In this document: positions 1 to 8,899 of the stretch, piece by piece
Position numbering within the stretch: the first letter of the stretch is position 1
Layout: every line of letters starts with the position of its first letter
Made by a program: the position numbers and the translations under genes
The notes under the pieces: generated by a model
Told to the model about the DNA's origin: nothing
The model's input: only the letters and a program-made list of their open reading frames with translations
The model's database searches: none
Assembly (NCBI GenBank): GCA_964609495.1
Contig: CAZSTA010000061.1
Location: 1-18,141, forward strand
Source: CAZSTA01 sp964609495 [NCBI: uncultured bacterium]
Lineage (GTDB): Bacteria > CAZSTA01
Direction of reading: 5' to 3'
Length of the DNA stretch: 18,141 nt

Positions 1-1
1 T

Positions 2-27
2 TTATATCTTGAACTCCCTAGCGAAAA
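2..27. repeat. 26-bp direct repeat, left copy
   Basis: A 26-base sequence beginning TTATATCTTGAACTCC is identical to 18109-18134, in the same orientation. The right copy directly follows a REP-like palindrome, so the left copy may be the tail of another such repeat lying just outside the window. Sequences beyond the 26 bases diverge, so this is not a simple circular overlap of the two window ends. Confidence 0.85.
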
Positions 28-83
28 GCTACTTAAAATCTGCTAGCACAAGCTTCTACACGCTTAGGTTTGAAATTCTTAAC

Positions 84-112
84 TTGACATATCATCTTAA
101 CTATGCTAAAAT
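84..112 (+). promoter_or_regulatory. Sigma70-type promoter of the sugar ABC operon
   Basis: A perfect -35 TTGACA (84-89), a 17-bp spacer, and a -10 TAAAAT (107-112) preceded by TGC (104-106), an extended -10 element. The predicted start of transcription is near 119, leaving a leader of about 28 nt before the ATG at 147. No operator palindrome is obvious. Confidence 0.85.
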
Positions 113-146
113 AATATCATAGAAATTGTTGAAAAAGGGGAAATTA

Positions 147-1061
147 ATGAAGAAGACATCATTATGGGGACAAATATATAAAAATAAGCGCTGTTATATC
201 TCCCTGCTTCCCACCTTTATCCTTCTGGCGATCTTCGCTTATTATCCCCCTATATCGGCTATCTATCATTCTTTCTTCCAATGGGATGGGGCAAGGGCGG
301 TCTTCATTGGTCTTGGAAACTTCAAAGAGATGATTAATGACGAAGTTCTAATAAGTTCTATTGGGAATATGCTTAAACTGATCATATTCGCCTTAATTGC
401 GGGATCCTTATTAGCTCCTCTCTCCGTAGCCGAGCTACTATATAATATGAAGAATCAGGATCTAAGCAGGTATTATCGGTTAGCTTTCATAATTCCGGTA
501 GTAGTTCCCGGCGTAGTAATGATGCTTATCTGGCAATTTATATATGAACCCTATAGTGGTTTTCTCAATGCTTTTCTGAGAATTATAGGACTGGGTAAAC
601 TGGAGCAAGTTTGGTTAGGGGATCCTAAGCTCGCTCTCTATTGTCTTATGTTCATGGGTTTTCCTTGGGTGAGTGGCGTCGCGGTCCTAATTTATTTGGC
701 TGGCTTGCAGAATATACCTGATTCGACGATAGAAGCGGCAACATTGGATGGGGCTCTGGGACTAACTCGCATCCTTAGAATCGATATCCCTCTGATTATG
801 GGACAGATAAAGTTGATGTTGATTCTAGGGATAATAGGTGGATTGCAAGGCTTTGCAGTGCAATTAGTTCTGACTCGGGGTGGTCCTGGAACATCTACTA
901 TGGTCCCTGGAATGCATATGTATCAGATGGCATTCCACTTCGGTAGAATGGGCTATGCCAGTGCGATAGGATTCGCGATGTTTATTGTGATCTTAGCTAT
1001 TACCTACCTGAATATGAAGTATATAAGAAGTAGTGTGGAGTATGAGCCGGGAAGGAATTGA
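147..1061 (+). CDS. ABC sugar transporter permease, MalF/UgpA type
   Basis: Inner-membrane permease of a CUT1-type carbohydrate ABC importer, 304 aa. About six hydrophobic segments are visible, the first directly after a short basic N-terminus. The cytoplasmic EAA loop that docks the ATPase is clear near residues 196-215 (EAATLDGALG...). The frame is open from a TTG at 126, but the AAAGGGG ribosome site at 134-140 lies 6 nt before the ATG at 147, so 147 is chosen. It is first in an operon with its own promoter; its stop codon overlaps the ribosome site of the second permease. The transported sugar cannot be read from the sequence. The usual partners follow (second permease, binding protein), but no ATPase gene is in the window, so a shared MsmK/UgpC-type ATPase encoded elsewhere is inferred. 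Confidence 0.93.
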   Translation: MKKTSLWGQIYKNKRCYISLLPTFILLAIFAYYPPISAIYHSFFQWDGARAVFIGLGNFKEMINDEVLISSIGNMLKLIIFALIAGSLLAPLSVAELLYNMKNQDLSRYYRLAFIIPVVVPGVVMMLIWQFIYEPYSGFLNAFLRIIGLGKLEQVWLGDPKLALYCLMFMGFPWVSGVAVLIYLAGLQNIPDSTIEAATLDGALGLTRILRIDIPLIMGQIKLMLILGIIGGLQGFAVQLVLTRGGPGTSTMVPGMHMYQMAFHFGRMGYASAIGFAMFIVILAITYLNMKYIRSSVEYEPGRN

Positions 1062-1072
1062 GGAGGATGAAT

Positions 1073-1933
1073 ATGACTACTGCCGAGAGAACCCTTAGAA
1101 CATCTAAAATATGGCTCAATATGAGAAGGAAGGATATACCGAGGAATATAGTTGTTATGATACTGCTCCTTTTAACTTTTTATCCCTTCGTCCTGTTGTT
1201 AATTATAAGCGTTAAGAGCTATACTCAGTTCGAGCATCATCCCTGGACTATAACTACCCCCTTCTTCTGGGAGAACTTTACTACTGCTTGGAGCGTAATT
1301 AAGATCTACGTCCTTAACAGTTTGATAGTAAGCTCAGTATCCTGTGCTGGAGTAGTTCTAATATCAGCGGTCTCCGCCTATACCTTTGCCAGATATAGTT
1401 TCCCGGGGAGAGAACTACTCTTCTACCTGATCATCTCCCTGATGATGATCCCTGGGATATTAATATTAGTTCCTCGTTTCATACTGATCAAAACATTAGG
1501 CTTATTAGATACCCGTTGGTCATTGATCTTACCTTATATCGCAGGAGGGCAGGTCTTTGGTATCTTTCTGTTGAGGACCTTCTTTGGCTCTATACCTGAA
1601 GAGTTATTCGAGGCGGCAAGGATAGACGGAGCTTCGGAGTGGCAGGTTTTCTTTAAGATCGCTGTTCCCCTCTCCAAATCTATCTTAGGGACTTTAGCTA
1701 TAATGAACGTTCTATCCACTTGGAACGATTTAATCTGGCCTATGGCGGTGTTGAGCAGCGATCGGGTATATACGATAACCATCGGATTGGTATATTTCAG
1801 AAATGAATTCTTCACTAACTGGGGACCCCTATTTGCTGGTTATGTGATCGCAAGTGTTCCGCTTCTAGTCCTCTTTACATTCGCAAGTAAACTATTCGTA
1901 AAAGGACTATCTAGTGGGGCATTGAAGATTTGA
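1073..1933 (+). CDS. ABC sugar transporter permease, MalG/UgpE type
   Basis: Second membrane subunit of the CUT1-type importer, 286 aa. It has a basic N-terminus, about six membrane segments, and the EAA loop EAARIDGASEWQ from residue 180, which contacts the ABC ATPase. The start is set at ATG 1073: AGGAGG occupies 1061-1066, which rules out the in-frame TTG at 1058 (upstream of its own ribosome site) and makes ATG 1067 too close. AGGAGG begins on the last base of the first permease's stop codon, so the two are translationally coupled. MalF- and MalG-type permeases form an obligate heterodimer, and the pairing is fully typical. Substrate is unknown. Confidence 0.93.
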   Translation: MTTAERTLRTSKIWLNMRRKDIPRNIVVMILLLLTFYPFVLLLIISVKSYTQFEHHPWTITTPFFWENFTTAWSVIKIYVLNSLIVSSVSCAGVVLISAVSAYTFARYSFPGRELLFYLIISLMMIPGILILVPRFILIKTLGLLDTRWSLILPYIAGGQVFGIFLLRTFFGSIPEELFEAARIDGASEWQVFFKIAVPLSKSILGTLAIMNVLSTWNDLIWPMAVLSSDRVYTITIGLVYFRNEFFTNWGPLFAGYVIASVPLLVLFTFASKLFVKGLSSGALKI

Positions 1934-2032
1934 TCTCTGTTAAGGAGGAGGTGAGGTAATAGGCGCAATCTAGGTTACAGGTAGTTGTCATTAACTCTCT
2001 AGTATAAAAATTTAAGAAAGGAGTGGAGGATT

Positions 2033-3499
2033 TTGTCAAATAAAGTTATATCTAAACTATTAATTGTCGGGATCATCTTAGCTTTCATCGTAGGAATGGA
2101 AACTATAGGGCTAGCAGCTGAGCTCGACTTCAAGGGTGAAATATTAATGGACCCTGGAGCGGTTCAGCCCTATCTTCCCACCCGCAGTATGGTCAAATCG
2201 CCGACTAATCCATATCCATCTAAGATCTTGAGAGATCTAGCTGATGAGTGGGAAGCGATGCATCCAGATATAAAGATCGAATTCCCTACGGTGAGTAAAA
2301 GCAGTGATAGAACCTGGATGGTTACCCAGTTCACGGGAGACAAGGCTCCTGATATAATCTATCAGAATATGGGGACTTATCGCGATCAAGATTGGGCTAA
2401 AGACTGGGTCATTGCCATGGATCCCTATTTAGAGAAGCCTAATCCTTATGCGGAGGGGAATGAGAAGTGGCTGGACCTCTTCTATCCGGTATGGATGGAC
2501 GCGATGAGATCTTCGGATGGTAACGTCTATTGGGTCGCCCCAGACCTAGTCCCCATCGGGATTATTTACAACAAGGATATATTCGCTGAAGTGGGGGTTG
2601 AGGTGCCCGATACCTTTGGTCAGTTGATCCAGATATGTGATAAGATCCAGGATGCTGGCTATATCGCTTACTCCTCGATCCTCATCGAGCCTACTTCTTG
2701 GTATGCTATTCCGATGGAGTGTGCTATGTGGGCGGATAAGATCCCCGAGATGGATGTTATCGGAAGACCAAACCTGGTGGTGAATACCGAGGAGTTGGTA
2801 AGAGGTATCAAGAAGGGCATCTTCAGCGCCTACGATCCTCGCTTCTCCGAGCACTTGAGGCTAAACGAGAAGCTGACTAGCTATTATCCTAAAGGCTGGG
2901 CGGCGAGAGTTCAAGATGCTCCCTGGAGAAACTTCATCAGCGGAAAGTCAGCTATGATGGAGGGGGTTGGAATTCATATCAGAAGATTAATCGACGATCC
3001 CGAGATCAAGTTCGAGCTCAGCGTCTTCGCCTATCCCGATCTGACTAAGGAGGATTCGGAGTTTGGGGGGACTACGATGGCTGGGAAAGGAACTGCTGGC
3101 TACACTGCCACTTGGCAGATCACAAATACCGCTGTCGATAAGGGAAGTGTGGAGGCTTGCGTTGACTGGCTGATGTATCTAACTGCTCCTCAGAATGCTG
3201 AGAGAATCTGCGGAGAGAACGGCGTTACTATCCCTGGAGTTAAGGGAGCTAAGGCTCCTCATGTTATGCAGCCGTTCCTATTCGGAGTAGAGAAGAGTAA
3301 AAATGCTCTCGACTGGCATGCCCTCAACTCCTTCCACATTTTGGATACCCAGTATCAAGTTGAGTGTGGAAGGTGGAGAGAGGAGTATTTCCTCGGCACT
3401 ATCACTTTGGAGGAGACGTTGGATAAGGCTGATAAGTCGCTCAATGATTCCGCGGAGCGTTTGATCAATCTGAATCAGTGGGATACCAGCAAGTGGTAG
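2033..3499 (+). CDS. Extracellular sugar-binding protein, family 1 (ABC importer)
   Basis: Solute-binding protein delivering a carbohydrate to the two permeases, 488 aa, of usual size for family 1 binding proteins. It begins with a Sec signal: basic start, hydrophobic stretch at residues 9-28, and a likely cut after LAA at residues 27-29. There is no lipobox cysteine, so it looks freely periplasmic or secreted. Aromatic residues are plentiful (for example NMGTYRDQDW), as is common in sugar pockets. The TTG start at 2033 is accepted because AAGGAG and GGAGG (2018-2029) lie just upstream and no better in-frame start precedes the signal. It is last in the transporter operon, whereas binding proteins often come first, and it is followed at once by a strong terminator. 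The 99-nt gap before it contains another ribosome-site-like run (near 1942-1952) followed only by a stop. Confidence 0.92.
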   Translation: MSNKVISKLLIVGIILAFIVGMETIGLAAELDFKGEILMDPGAVQPYLPTRSMVKSPTNPYPSKILRDLADEWEAMHPDIKIEFPTVSKSSDRTWMVTQFTGDKAPDIIYQNMGTYRDQDWAKDWVIAMDPYLEKPNPYAEGNEKWLDLFYPVWMDAMRSSDGNVYWVAPDLVPIGIIYNKDIFAEVGVEVPDTFGQLIQICDKIQDAGYIAYSSILIEPTSWYAIPMECAMWADKIPEMDVIGRPNLVVNTEELVRGIKKGIFSAYDPRFSEHLRLNEKLTSYYPKGWAARVQDAPWRNFISGKSAMMEGVGIHIRRLIDDPEIKFELSVFAYPDLTKEDSEFGGTTMAGKGTAGYTATWQITNTAVDKGSVEACVDWLMYLTAPQNAERICGENGVTIPGVKGAKAPHVMQPFLFGVEKSKNALDWHALNSFHILDTQYQVECGRWREEYFLGTITLEETLDKADKSLNDSAERLINLNQWDTSKW

Positions 3500-3516
3500 A
3501 ATAATAGATTTTGAGT

Positions 3517-3549
3517 GGCAGTCGGACAAAGCTATCCGACTGCCTTTTT
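3517..3549 (+). terminator. Rho-independent terminator after the binding protein
   Basis: A perfect 10-bp stem, GGCAGTCGGA (3517-3526) with TCCGACTGCC (3535-3544), an 8-nt loop and TTTTT at 3545-3549. It is the strongest terminator in the window. It separates the transporter genes from the hydrolase gene, which begins about 30 nt later. Confidence 0.93.
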
Positions 3550-3581
3550 AATATATCTTATTTATAAAGGAGATGCTTAAT

Positions 3582-6500
3582 TTGGGAGAACTATCCTTCG
3601 TTTCATTCTTAAAACCGAATTTATCCTATAAACCTATAGTATTCTGGTTTCTCAATCACGATCTAGAAGAACAGGAACTTACTTGGCAGATGGAGCAGAT
3701 GGTGGAGAAGGGGATTCAGGGCTTCTTTCTCCATCCCCGCAGTGGGCTTCTTACTCCCTACTTCTCTAGGGATTGGTTTGATAAGATCGGATATATAATC
3801 GAGGAAGCGGAAAGGTTGGGGCTTTCTCCTTGGCTCTACGATGATGACCCCTATCCCAGCGGTCTAGCGGGAGGAAAGGTCATCGCCGATCATCCAGAGT
3901 ATAAGGGTAGAAGGCTGATAGTTATCAAGAGGGAGAGCCAGGGGAACGAGGATATTCAAATAGATCTGCCTTGGGGACGATTAGTCAAGATCATCGCCGT
4001 TAATAAAGGAGGGGATAGGATCGATCTCACCGATAGAGCTGGCTATATTCGAGATGAATGGCAATCGCGTCGTCAATACTCAACCTACTTCCCCACGATG
4101 GAGGATGATTATTATCCTCACTTTCGGGCTGATACTCATAATCCACACTATCGCCTATATTGGCATACTCCTAAAGGGGAATGGACGATCTTAGCTTTCG
4201 CTGATGTGGAGGTGGGATACTATTGGATATTTCCATCTTATACCGACCTGCTCAATTCCGAGGCGGTCGATTACTTCATAACTACTACCTATGAGGAATA
4301 CTTCAAGCGATATGGAGATAAGTTCGGGAGCCTTATTCCCGGCATATTCGCTGATGAGCCTAAAGCGACCGGTCCCCTACCTTGGACTGGAGAATTTCCC
4401 GCTGAATTTGAGAGGAGAAGAGGATATCCAATAGACGAAGTGCTTCCTGCCCTCGTTATAGATATCGAGGGGGCATCTAAATATCGAGCTGATTATTGGC
4501 GAACGGTTACGGAGCTATTCAGGGAACATTATGCTGATAAGCTCTACGAGTGGTGCGATCATCACGATCTCAAGTTCACTGGACATATAAGTCCAGAGGA
4601 AGGTCCGATATTTCAGGTATCCCTGGTGGGTGATCTAATGAACATCCTCAAATCTATGCATATTCCAGGGACGGATATAATCACCTATCGCGTTGGAGAT
4701 AAGGATAATCCTGCTTTCAACATCGGTCCCAAGCTCGTTAGCTCCGTAGCTCATCAACAGGGAAGGAGGCAGGTTTTAGCGGAGGCTTTCGCTCTATCTC
4801 GATGGCAATTCACTATAGCTGGAATGGTTTGGATAACCAACTGGCTATATGTGTTAGGAGTGAATACCCTTGTTTCTCACGGGATGTTCTACTCCATAGA
4901 TGGCTATCGCAAGAAGGAGGCTGGGCCTTCTCTATTCTATCAAGCGATCTATTGGCCCTATTACGATTACTTCTCCACTTACGCGGGGAGGTTAGGATAT
5001 ATGTTGACCGAAGGTGAGCATATATGCGAATTGGGATTGCTCTATCCGATCACCAGCCTTTGGTCAAATCTTCCCGTGGAGATGGAGAAGGCAAAGCTAA
5101 TTCGCGATCAGTTCATATTTCTGGTTGATACGCTTTTGCGGAAGCATTTTGATTATGATCTGGTGGACGAGTTAGAGCTGGATAACGCTGAGATAAGGGA
5201 TGGCAAACTTTGGATAGGGGCGAAGGGATATAGAGCTTTAGTTCTCCCTTCCCTATTCTCTCTTAGTCATAAGGCGATGCTTAAATTGAGGGAGTGGAAG
5301 GATGACGGAGGAGTTATAATCGCCTCTGACGATATGGAACTTCTTGTCCTCAACCCGATCGATGGGGAGGAGCTTCCCCAGAAGGAAGATATCATCTCTC
5401 TCGATTACAAAGCGAGAGCCCTGGCCGATCCAGAGGAGAGGAAAGTATGGGCTGAGGAGATAGAGCGGGTATTAAGCTCCAATTATGGAGTCGATATCTC
5501 TATAGCTGGGAAATCTGCAGACGAAGTCTTTGTTCAGCATCGCCACCGTGAAGACAAAGATATCTACTTCCTAGCTAACAACTCATCTCAGGAGGCGGAA
5601 CTCGATATATCTCTAGCGGGGGAAGGAAGACCTGAAGAGTGGAATCCCATCTCTGGTAAGGCGATACCACTTCCTTTTACTCTAAATGAGGGCAGGATAA
5701 ACACCGAGCTAAACTTACCGCCTCGGCAAGGCACATTTATAGCTGTCGATAACAAAAGCGATATTAAGAATCTAGAAGCGGATTTCTATTTAGAAGAGAT
5801 CAATTCTCGATCTATCAAGGGCTACACGGATAAAGATAAAGCAGAGCTAACCATTAATGGAAATAGCTATCAGCAGACCTTCAGCCCTCCTCTATCTCCT
5901 TTGAATTTAGGATCTACCTGGCGCTTCTCACGAGATAGGGGGAATGTTTTCATCTTGGATCGTTGGAAGGTAAGAGAAGTCAAGGATGATCCCGACTTCA
6001 AAGGGGAGGAGAGATATATACCCACTTACGGCTGGAAAGTTATGCCACCTCAACCGCTTAAAGAACTAGGAATAGCTTCCTATCCTACGACTATATGGTA
6101 TCGGGCTAGTTTCCAACTGAAGGGGAAGATCTCTCAAGCAAAGCTGGTTATGGAGACTTCGAGTATTAAGGGAGATTGGACGATCTTTATTAATGGAAAG
6201 AAGTTAGAAGGCTTCCACCGATGTAGAGAATACGACTATCACAATTTGGCGTGCGATATAACTGAGTTATTATCTTGGGGAGAAAGCCTCTACGAGCCTG
6301 GTATCAATGTAATAGCTATCGAGGTCAAAGCTAATTCCGAGACAGAGGGATTATTAGAACCGCTCAGAATTATGGGCGAGTTCAAAATTGAATTTGAGGA
6401 GTATGAATCCTTAGGGGTTAAGCTAGTTCCAGTAGAGAAAGAGGAGATTATATCCATAGGTAGCTGGGTAGAGCAGGGATATCCTTTCTACTCCGGAGTA

Positions 6501-6797
6501 GGGATATATGAACAGGAGTTCGATCTACCTGAAGAGTATTTGACTAAGAGACTGTTTGTAGAGCTTTCCGTAACGAATATAACCCAGGTTTTGATTAATG
6601 AAGAAGATGCGGGAACTTTGGTTTGGGAGCCATATCGCTTGGAGATAACGGATAAGGTAAAGGTTGGGAGGAATAAAATAACTCTTAAAGTGATCAACTC
6701 TCTAGTTAATCTCCTCTATGGATCTCCTGATCCTTCGGGATTATTAGGAGTGGTCAGGATCATCCCTTATGAGAGGGTGGAGATTGCGTTGGATTAG
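3582..6797 (+). CDS. Large cytoplasmic glycoside hydrolase, GH106-like/GH2-like architecture
   Basis: Predicted to cleave an imported glycoside; 1071 aa without signal peptide, so it probably acts in the cytoplasm. The N-terminal half looks like a TIM-barrel hydrolase of the large uncharacterised group near GH106 rhamnosidases: FWFLN near residue 21, GFFLHPRSG near 47, LYDDDPYPSGLAGG near 85, and SHGMFYSIDG at 432. Acidic candidates for catalysis are in FADEPKATG (Asp258-Glu259), GHISPEEG (334-341) and AEAFAL (400-405); I cannot say which act. The C-terminus (about 835-1065) holds two beta-sandwich regions like GH2 sugar-binding domains (WYRASFQL, FINGKKLEG, VLINEEDAGTLVWEPYRL). AAGGAG at 3567-3572 abuts ATG 3573 but is 9 nt from TTG 3582, so TTG is preferred; ATG 3573 would add three residues. 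Expression needs read-through of the terminator or a weak promoter I cannot see. Substrate is unproven. Confidence 0.8.
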   Translation: MGELSFVSFLKPNLSYKPIVFWFLNHDLEEQELTWQMEQMVEKGIQGFFLHPRSGLLTPYFSRDWFDKIGYIIEEAERLGLSPWLYDDDPYPSGLAGGKVIADHPEYKGRRLIVIKRESQGNEDIQIDLPWGRLVKIIAVNKGGDRIDLTDRAGYIRDEWQSRRQYSTYFPTMEDDYYPHFRADTHNPHYRLYWHTPKGEWTILAFADVEVGYYWIFPSYTDLLNSEAVDYFITTTYEEYFKRYGDKFGSLIPGIFADEPKATGPLPWTGEFPAEFERRRGYPIDEVLPALVIDIEGASKYRADYWRTVTELFREHYADKLYEWCDHHDLKFTGHISPEEGPIFQVSLVGDLMNILKSMHIPGTDIITYRVGDKDNPAFNIGPKLVSSVAHQQGRRQVLAEAFALSRWQFTIAGMVWITNWLYVLGVNTLVSHGMFYSIDGYRKKEAGPSLFYQAIYWPYYDYFSTYAGRLGYMLTEGEHICELGLLYPITSLWSNLPVEMEKAKLIRDQFIFLVDTLLRKHFDYDLVDELELDNAEIRDGKLWIGAKGYRALVLPSLFSLSHKAMLKLREWKDDGGVIIASDDMELLVLNPIDGEELPQKEDIISLDYKARALADPEERKVWAEEIERVLSSNYGVDISIAGKSADEVFVQHRHREDKDIYFLANNSSQEAELDISLAGEGRPEEWNPISGKAIPLPFTLNEGRINTELNLPPRQGTFIAVDNKSDIKNLEADFYLEEINSRSIKGYTDKDKAELTINGNSYQQTFSPPLSPLNLGSTWRFSRDRGNVFILDRWKVREVKDDPDFKGEERYIPTYGWKVMPPQPLKELGIASYPTTIWYRASFQLKGKISQAKLVMETSSIKGDWTIFINGKKLEGFHRCREYDYHNLACDITELLSWGESLYEPGINVIAIEVKANSETEGLLEPLRIMGEFKIEFEEYESLGVKLVPVEKEEIISIGSWVEQGYPFYSGVGIYEQEFDLPEEYLTKRLFVELSVTNITQVLINEEDAGTLVWEPYRLEITDKVKVGRNKITLKVINSLVNLLYGSPDPSGLLGVVRIIPYERVEIALD

Positions 6798-6847
6798 ACA
6801 ATTAAGTATCATTATGTATGTTGAACAGACGTTTAAGGAGGACTTAA

Positions 6848-8152
6848 GTGAGAGTATCTAAAAAGATTCTCTTCCTGATAGCAGGCTTATCTCTCCTTCT
6901 GTATATTCCGCTTACCGAAGGGATAGAGGCGAATCTAGAAAAGGTGGTAGTTAAAATCATCGTTGGAGGAGATATAATCGGCACCGGAACGATCATCAGA
7001 GTTGAGGGGAGATCTGCTTATATATTGACCGCCTTCCATGTGGTTGAGCCTAATCCTTTCGCCATAAAGGTTGTATTCCACCAGAACCGCCTTAGAGAGT
7101 TTGAAGCGAAGGTTTGGAAATATAGTGATAAGAATGATATCGCGATTCTCAAGGTGGACGATTTATCTGAAGATATATATGAGTTCCCTCTCCTTGTAAT
7201 ATACCTGGGTGATTCCTCAAAGGTGAGGAAGGAAGATAGGGTAAAAGCTATAGGACACAATATCCTGGGGATGAAGGAGTGGTTGATCACCTCCGACGAA
7301 GTTAGCCTAGCAACTATGCTAGAGATAGTCTTTCCGGCGAGTATGATAAGCATAGGTAATTCTGGGGGCCCTCTATTCAACGAAGATGGCTTGATGATCG
7401 GGATGGTAAGCAAGATTGAGGGTAATAATGGCTTTGCAGTAGGAACAGAATTGATCAAGCTCTTCCTAAAGGACTGGGGGATCAATCCTTCCTTGAGTAT
7501 GCTGGCGATGGCCTCCTTTCCTTCTTCTGCAGAGGTATATTTAGAGGATCGAAAAAGAGGGCGAACTCCCTTCTACATCTTCCTATCTCCTGACAAGAGT
7601 TACAAGGTGAGATTAAGCAAGGAAGGATATGAGGATCGAGTTATTGAGGTTGAACTCAAAGCCTACAAAAGTACAACTTTAGAGGTGAAGCTCGAGGAGA
7701 GGAAGCTCGGATCTTTGTTTGTTTCCTCGGAACCATCGGAGGCAGAGGTATATTTAAGGGGAAAATTCATAGGGATCACACCTCTATTCTTAGGGGAGGA
7801 ATTGGAGCCTGATGAATATGAGATAAGGATAAGAAAGGACGGATATGAGACCGACAGTAGGATTGTCCCGATAAGCGGTGGGGAGAGAGCCGAGCTTAAG
7901 TTTGAACTAAAGCCGTTATATGGATCCCTATCTATCACCTCTGATCCTCCCGAGGCAGATGTATATTTGAATAGACGCTATATGGGGATAACACCGCTTG
8001 AGATAGAGGAGCTAAAAGCTGGTGACTATGAGGTTCAAGTTATGAAATCTGGATATGAGGATCAGGTAAAAACAGCCTCGATTGAGGCAGGAGAACGAGG
8101 GGAATTAAATTTCAAGTTAGAGGAGGCTATCCCTGGTTTTTCTGAGAAATAA
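6848..8152 (+). CDS. Secreted HtrA-like serine protease with three PEGA repeats
   Basis: 434 aa. A signal peptide (basic start, hydrophobic 7-20) precedes a trypsin-like domain with a complete catalytic triad: His64 in TAFHVV, Asp97 in NDIAIL and Ser172 in GNSGGPL. Where HtrA proteins normally carry PDZ domains, this one has three PEGA-type repeats at about 218-283, 288-355 and 358-424, each with a core like SxPxxAEVYL, a GxTP turn, and YEVxVxKxGYE. PEGA domains are small surface beta-structures thought to bind carbohydrate or cell-wall material. The GTG start at 6848 follows AAGGAG with 7 nt spacing. It lies 50 nt after the hydrolase and could be co-transcribed with it. Likely role: envelope-associated protease or stress sensor; the target is unknown. 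Confidence 0.88.
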   Translation: MRVSKKILFLIAGLSLLLYIPLTEGIEANLEKVVVKIIVGGDIIGTGTIIRVEGRSAYILTAFHVVEPNPFAIKVVFHQNRLREFEAKVWKYSDKNDIAILKVDDLSEDIYEFPLLVIYLGDSSKVRKEDRVKAIGHNILGMKEWLITSDEVSLATMLEIVFPASMISIGNSGGPLFNEDGLMIGMVSKIEGNNGFAVGTELIKLFLKDWGINPSLSMLAMASFPSSAEVYLEDRKRGRTPFYIFLSPDKSYKVRLSKEGYEDRVIEVELKAYKSTTLEVKLEERKLGSLFVSSEPSEAEVYLRGKFIGITPLFLGEELEPDEYEIRIRKDGYETDSRIVPISGGERAELKFELKPLYGSLSITSDPPEADVYLNRRYMGITPLEIEELKAGDYEVQVMKSGYEDQVKTASIEAGERGELNFKLEEAIPGFSEK

Positions 8153-8221
8153 TCAAGTGGCTTCAAGATCAAACTTCATCCCCTCTCTAACCGCTAATTC
8201 GATTCCTCAAAATTCGTGATG

Positions 8222-8250
8222 TTGACAAGCTTTTTATTTTGTGCTATACT
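8222..8250 (+). promoter_or_regulatory. Near-consensus extended -10 promoter
   Basis: TTGACA (8222-8227), a 17-bp spacer, then TGC directly before TATACT (8245-8250). It fits transcription of the small membrane protein starting at 8292, with a start point near 8257. Confidence 0.87.
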
Positions 8251-8291
8251 GAATTAGAGCATTCCTTGAATATATGTGATAGGAGGGAACT

Positions 8292-8798
8292 ATGTCTAGT
8301 AATTACCCTAAAGCTAGAGCTATCATATTGAGCTTTTCTCCAGCCATATTGATTTTGATAATAGCTCTAATTGATATCTCCTCGAGATACGATCCTTCCC
8401 TAAGCTCAGGAGCCAGATTAGGTTTGATCGGAGGTTGGACGGGGGGAGTAATAGGAGGGCTGGGAGGTTCGATAGGGATATTCTTCGGCGTCCGAAGTGA
8501 GTTGTTGAATACCGCTGGAAATAGAGTCCCTATTATATCACCTAAGTGGGGAAACAAAGAATGGATCGCCGCTATCCTCGCCATAAATGGGATTATTATG
8601 CTTCTCGTTATCCCTATGCTTATATCCTTTGGTCCCTCTTCGTATCAAAGGAATTTCATCTTGGAGAGGCTGAACTGGATGGCGTGGATGGCTACTTGGT
8701 TTGGAGGCTGGGTTGTTCTTGGTAACTATCGCAAACGGACAGAGGAAAAGATCAAGGAGTTGGAAGCCAAGATATCTGAGTTTAGGAGAGAGGAATAG
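8292..8798 (+). CDS. Small four-segment membrane protein of unknown function
   Basis: 168 aa; family not recognised. Hydrophobic stretches are visible at about 10-27, a glycine-rich one at 42-66 (GGWTGGVIGGLGGSIG), 90-113, and 129-147. They are followed by a charged, coiled-coil-like tail (RTEEKIKELEAKISEF) that is probably cytoplasmic. AGGAGGG lies just before the ATG. The gene has its own strong extended -10 promoter and is flanked by a second promoter for the next gene, so it appears to be a single-gene unit. The Gly-rich second helix suggests tight helix packing or oligomerisation, which is inference only. Confidence 0.75.
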   Translation: MSSNYPKARAIILSFSPAILILIIALIDISSRYDPSLSSGARLGLIGGWTGGVIGGLGGSIGIFFGVRSELLNTAGNRVPIISPKWGNKEWIAAILAINGIIMLLVIPMLISFGPSSYQRNFILERLNWMAWMATWFGGWVVLGNYRKRTEEKIKELEAKISEFRREE

Positions 8799-8803
8799 GT
8801 ATT

Positions 8804-8832
8804 TCGACAAACTCTAAATGACTGGATAAAAT
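8804..8832 (+). promoter_or_regulatory. Probable promoter of the URO-D-like gene
   Basis: TCGACA (8804-8809) and TAAAAT (8827-8832), one mismatch each from consensus, with a 17-bp spacer. The predicted leader contains a palindrome AGATAA-C-TTATCT at 8854-8866 and an alternative TTATCTT/AAGATAA hairpin. Either could be a regulatory site. Confidence 0.6.
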
Positions 8833-8899
8833 GAGAGATTATCTTCCATCTAAAGATAACTTATCTGTAGCTGTATCAAATAGAGGAGGGAGTTAAATT

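Noticed and set aside
126-146. Upstream TTG start for the first permease
   Set aside because: The ribosome site AAAGGGG lies inside this stretch and points to ATG 147.
1942-1960. Short ORF after the GGAGGAGG run downstream of the second permease
   Set aside because: The GTG there is followed by a stop two codons later; it is not a gene.
4802-5017. Short plus-strand frame inside the hydrolase
   Set aside because: It overlaps the conserved barrel of the hydrolase in another frame and has no ribosome site.
7018-7938. Minus-strand open frames opposite the PEGA protease
   Set aside because: They are shadows of a clear plus-strand gene, with no ribosome sites and no recognisable protein features.
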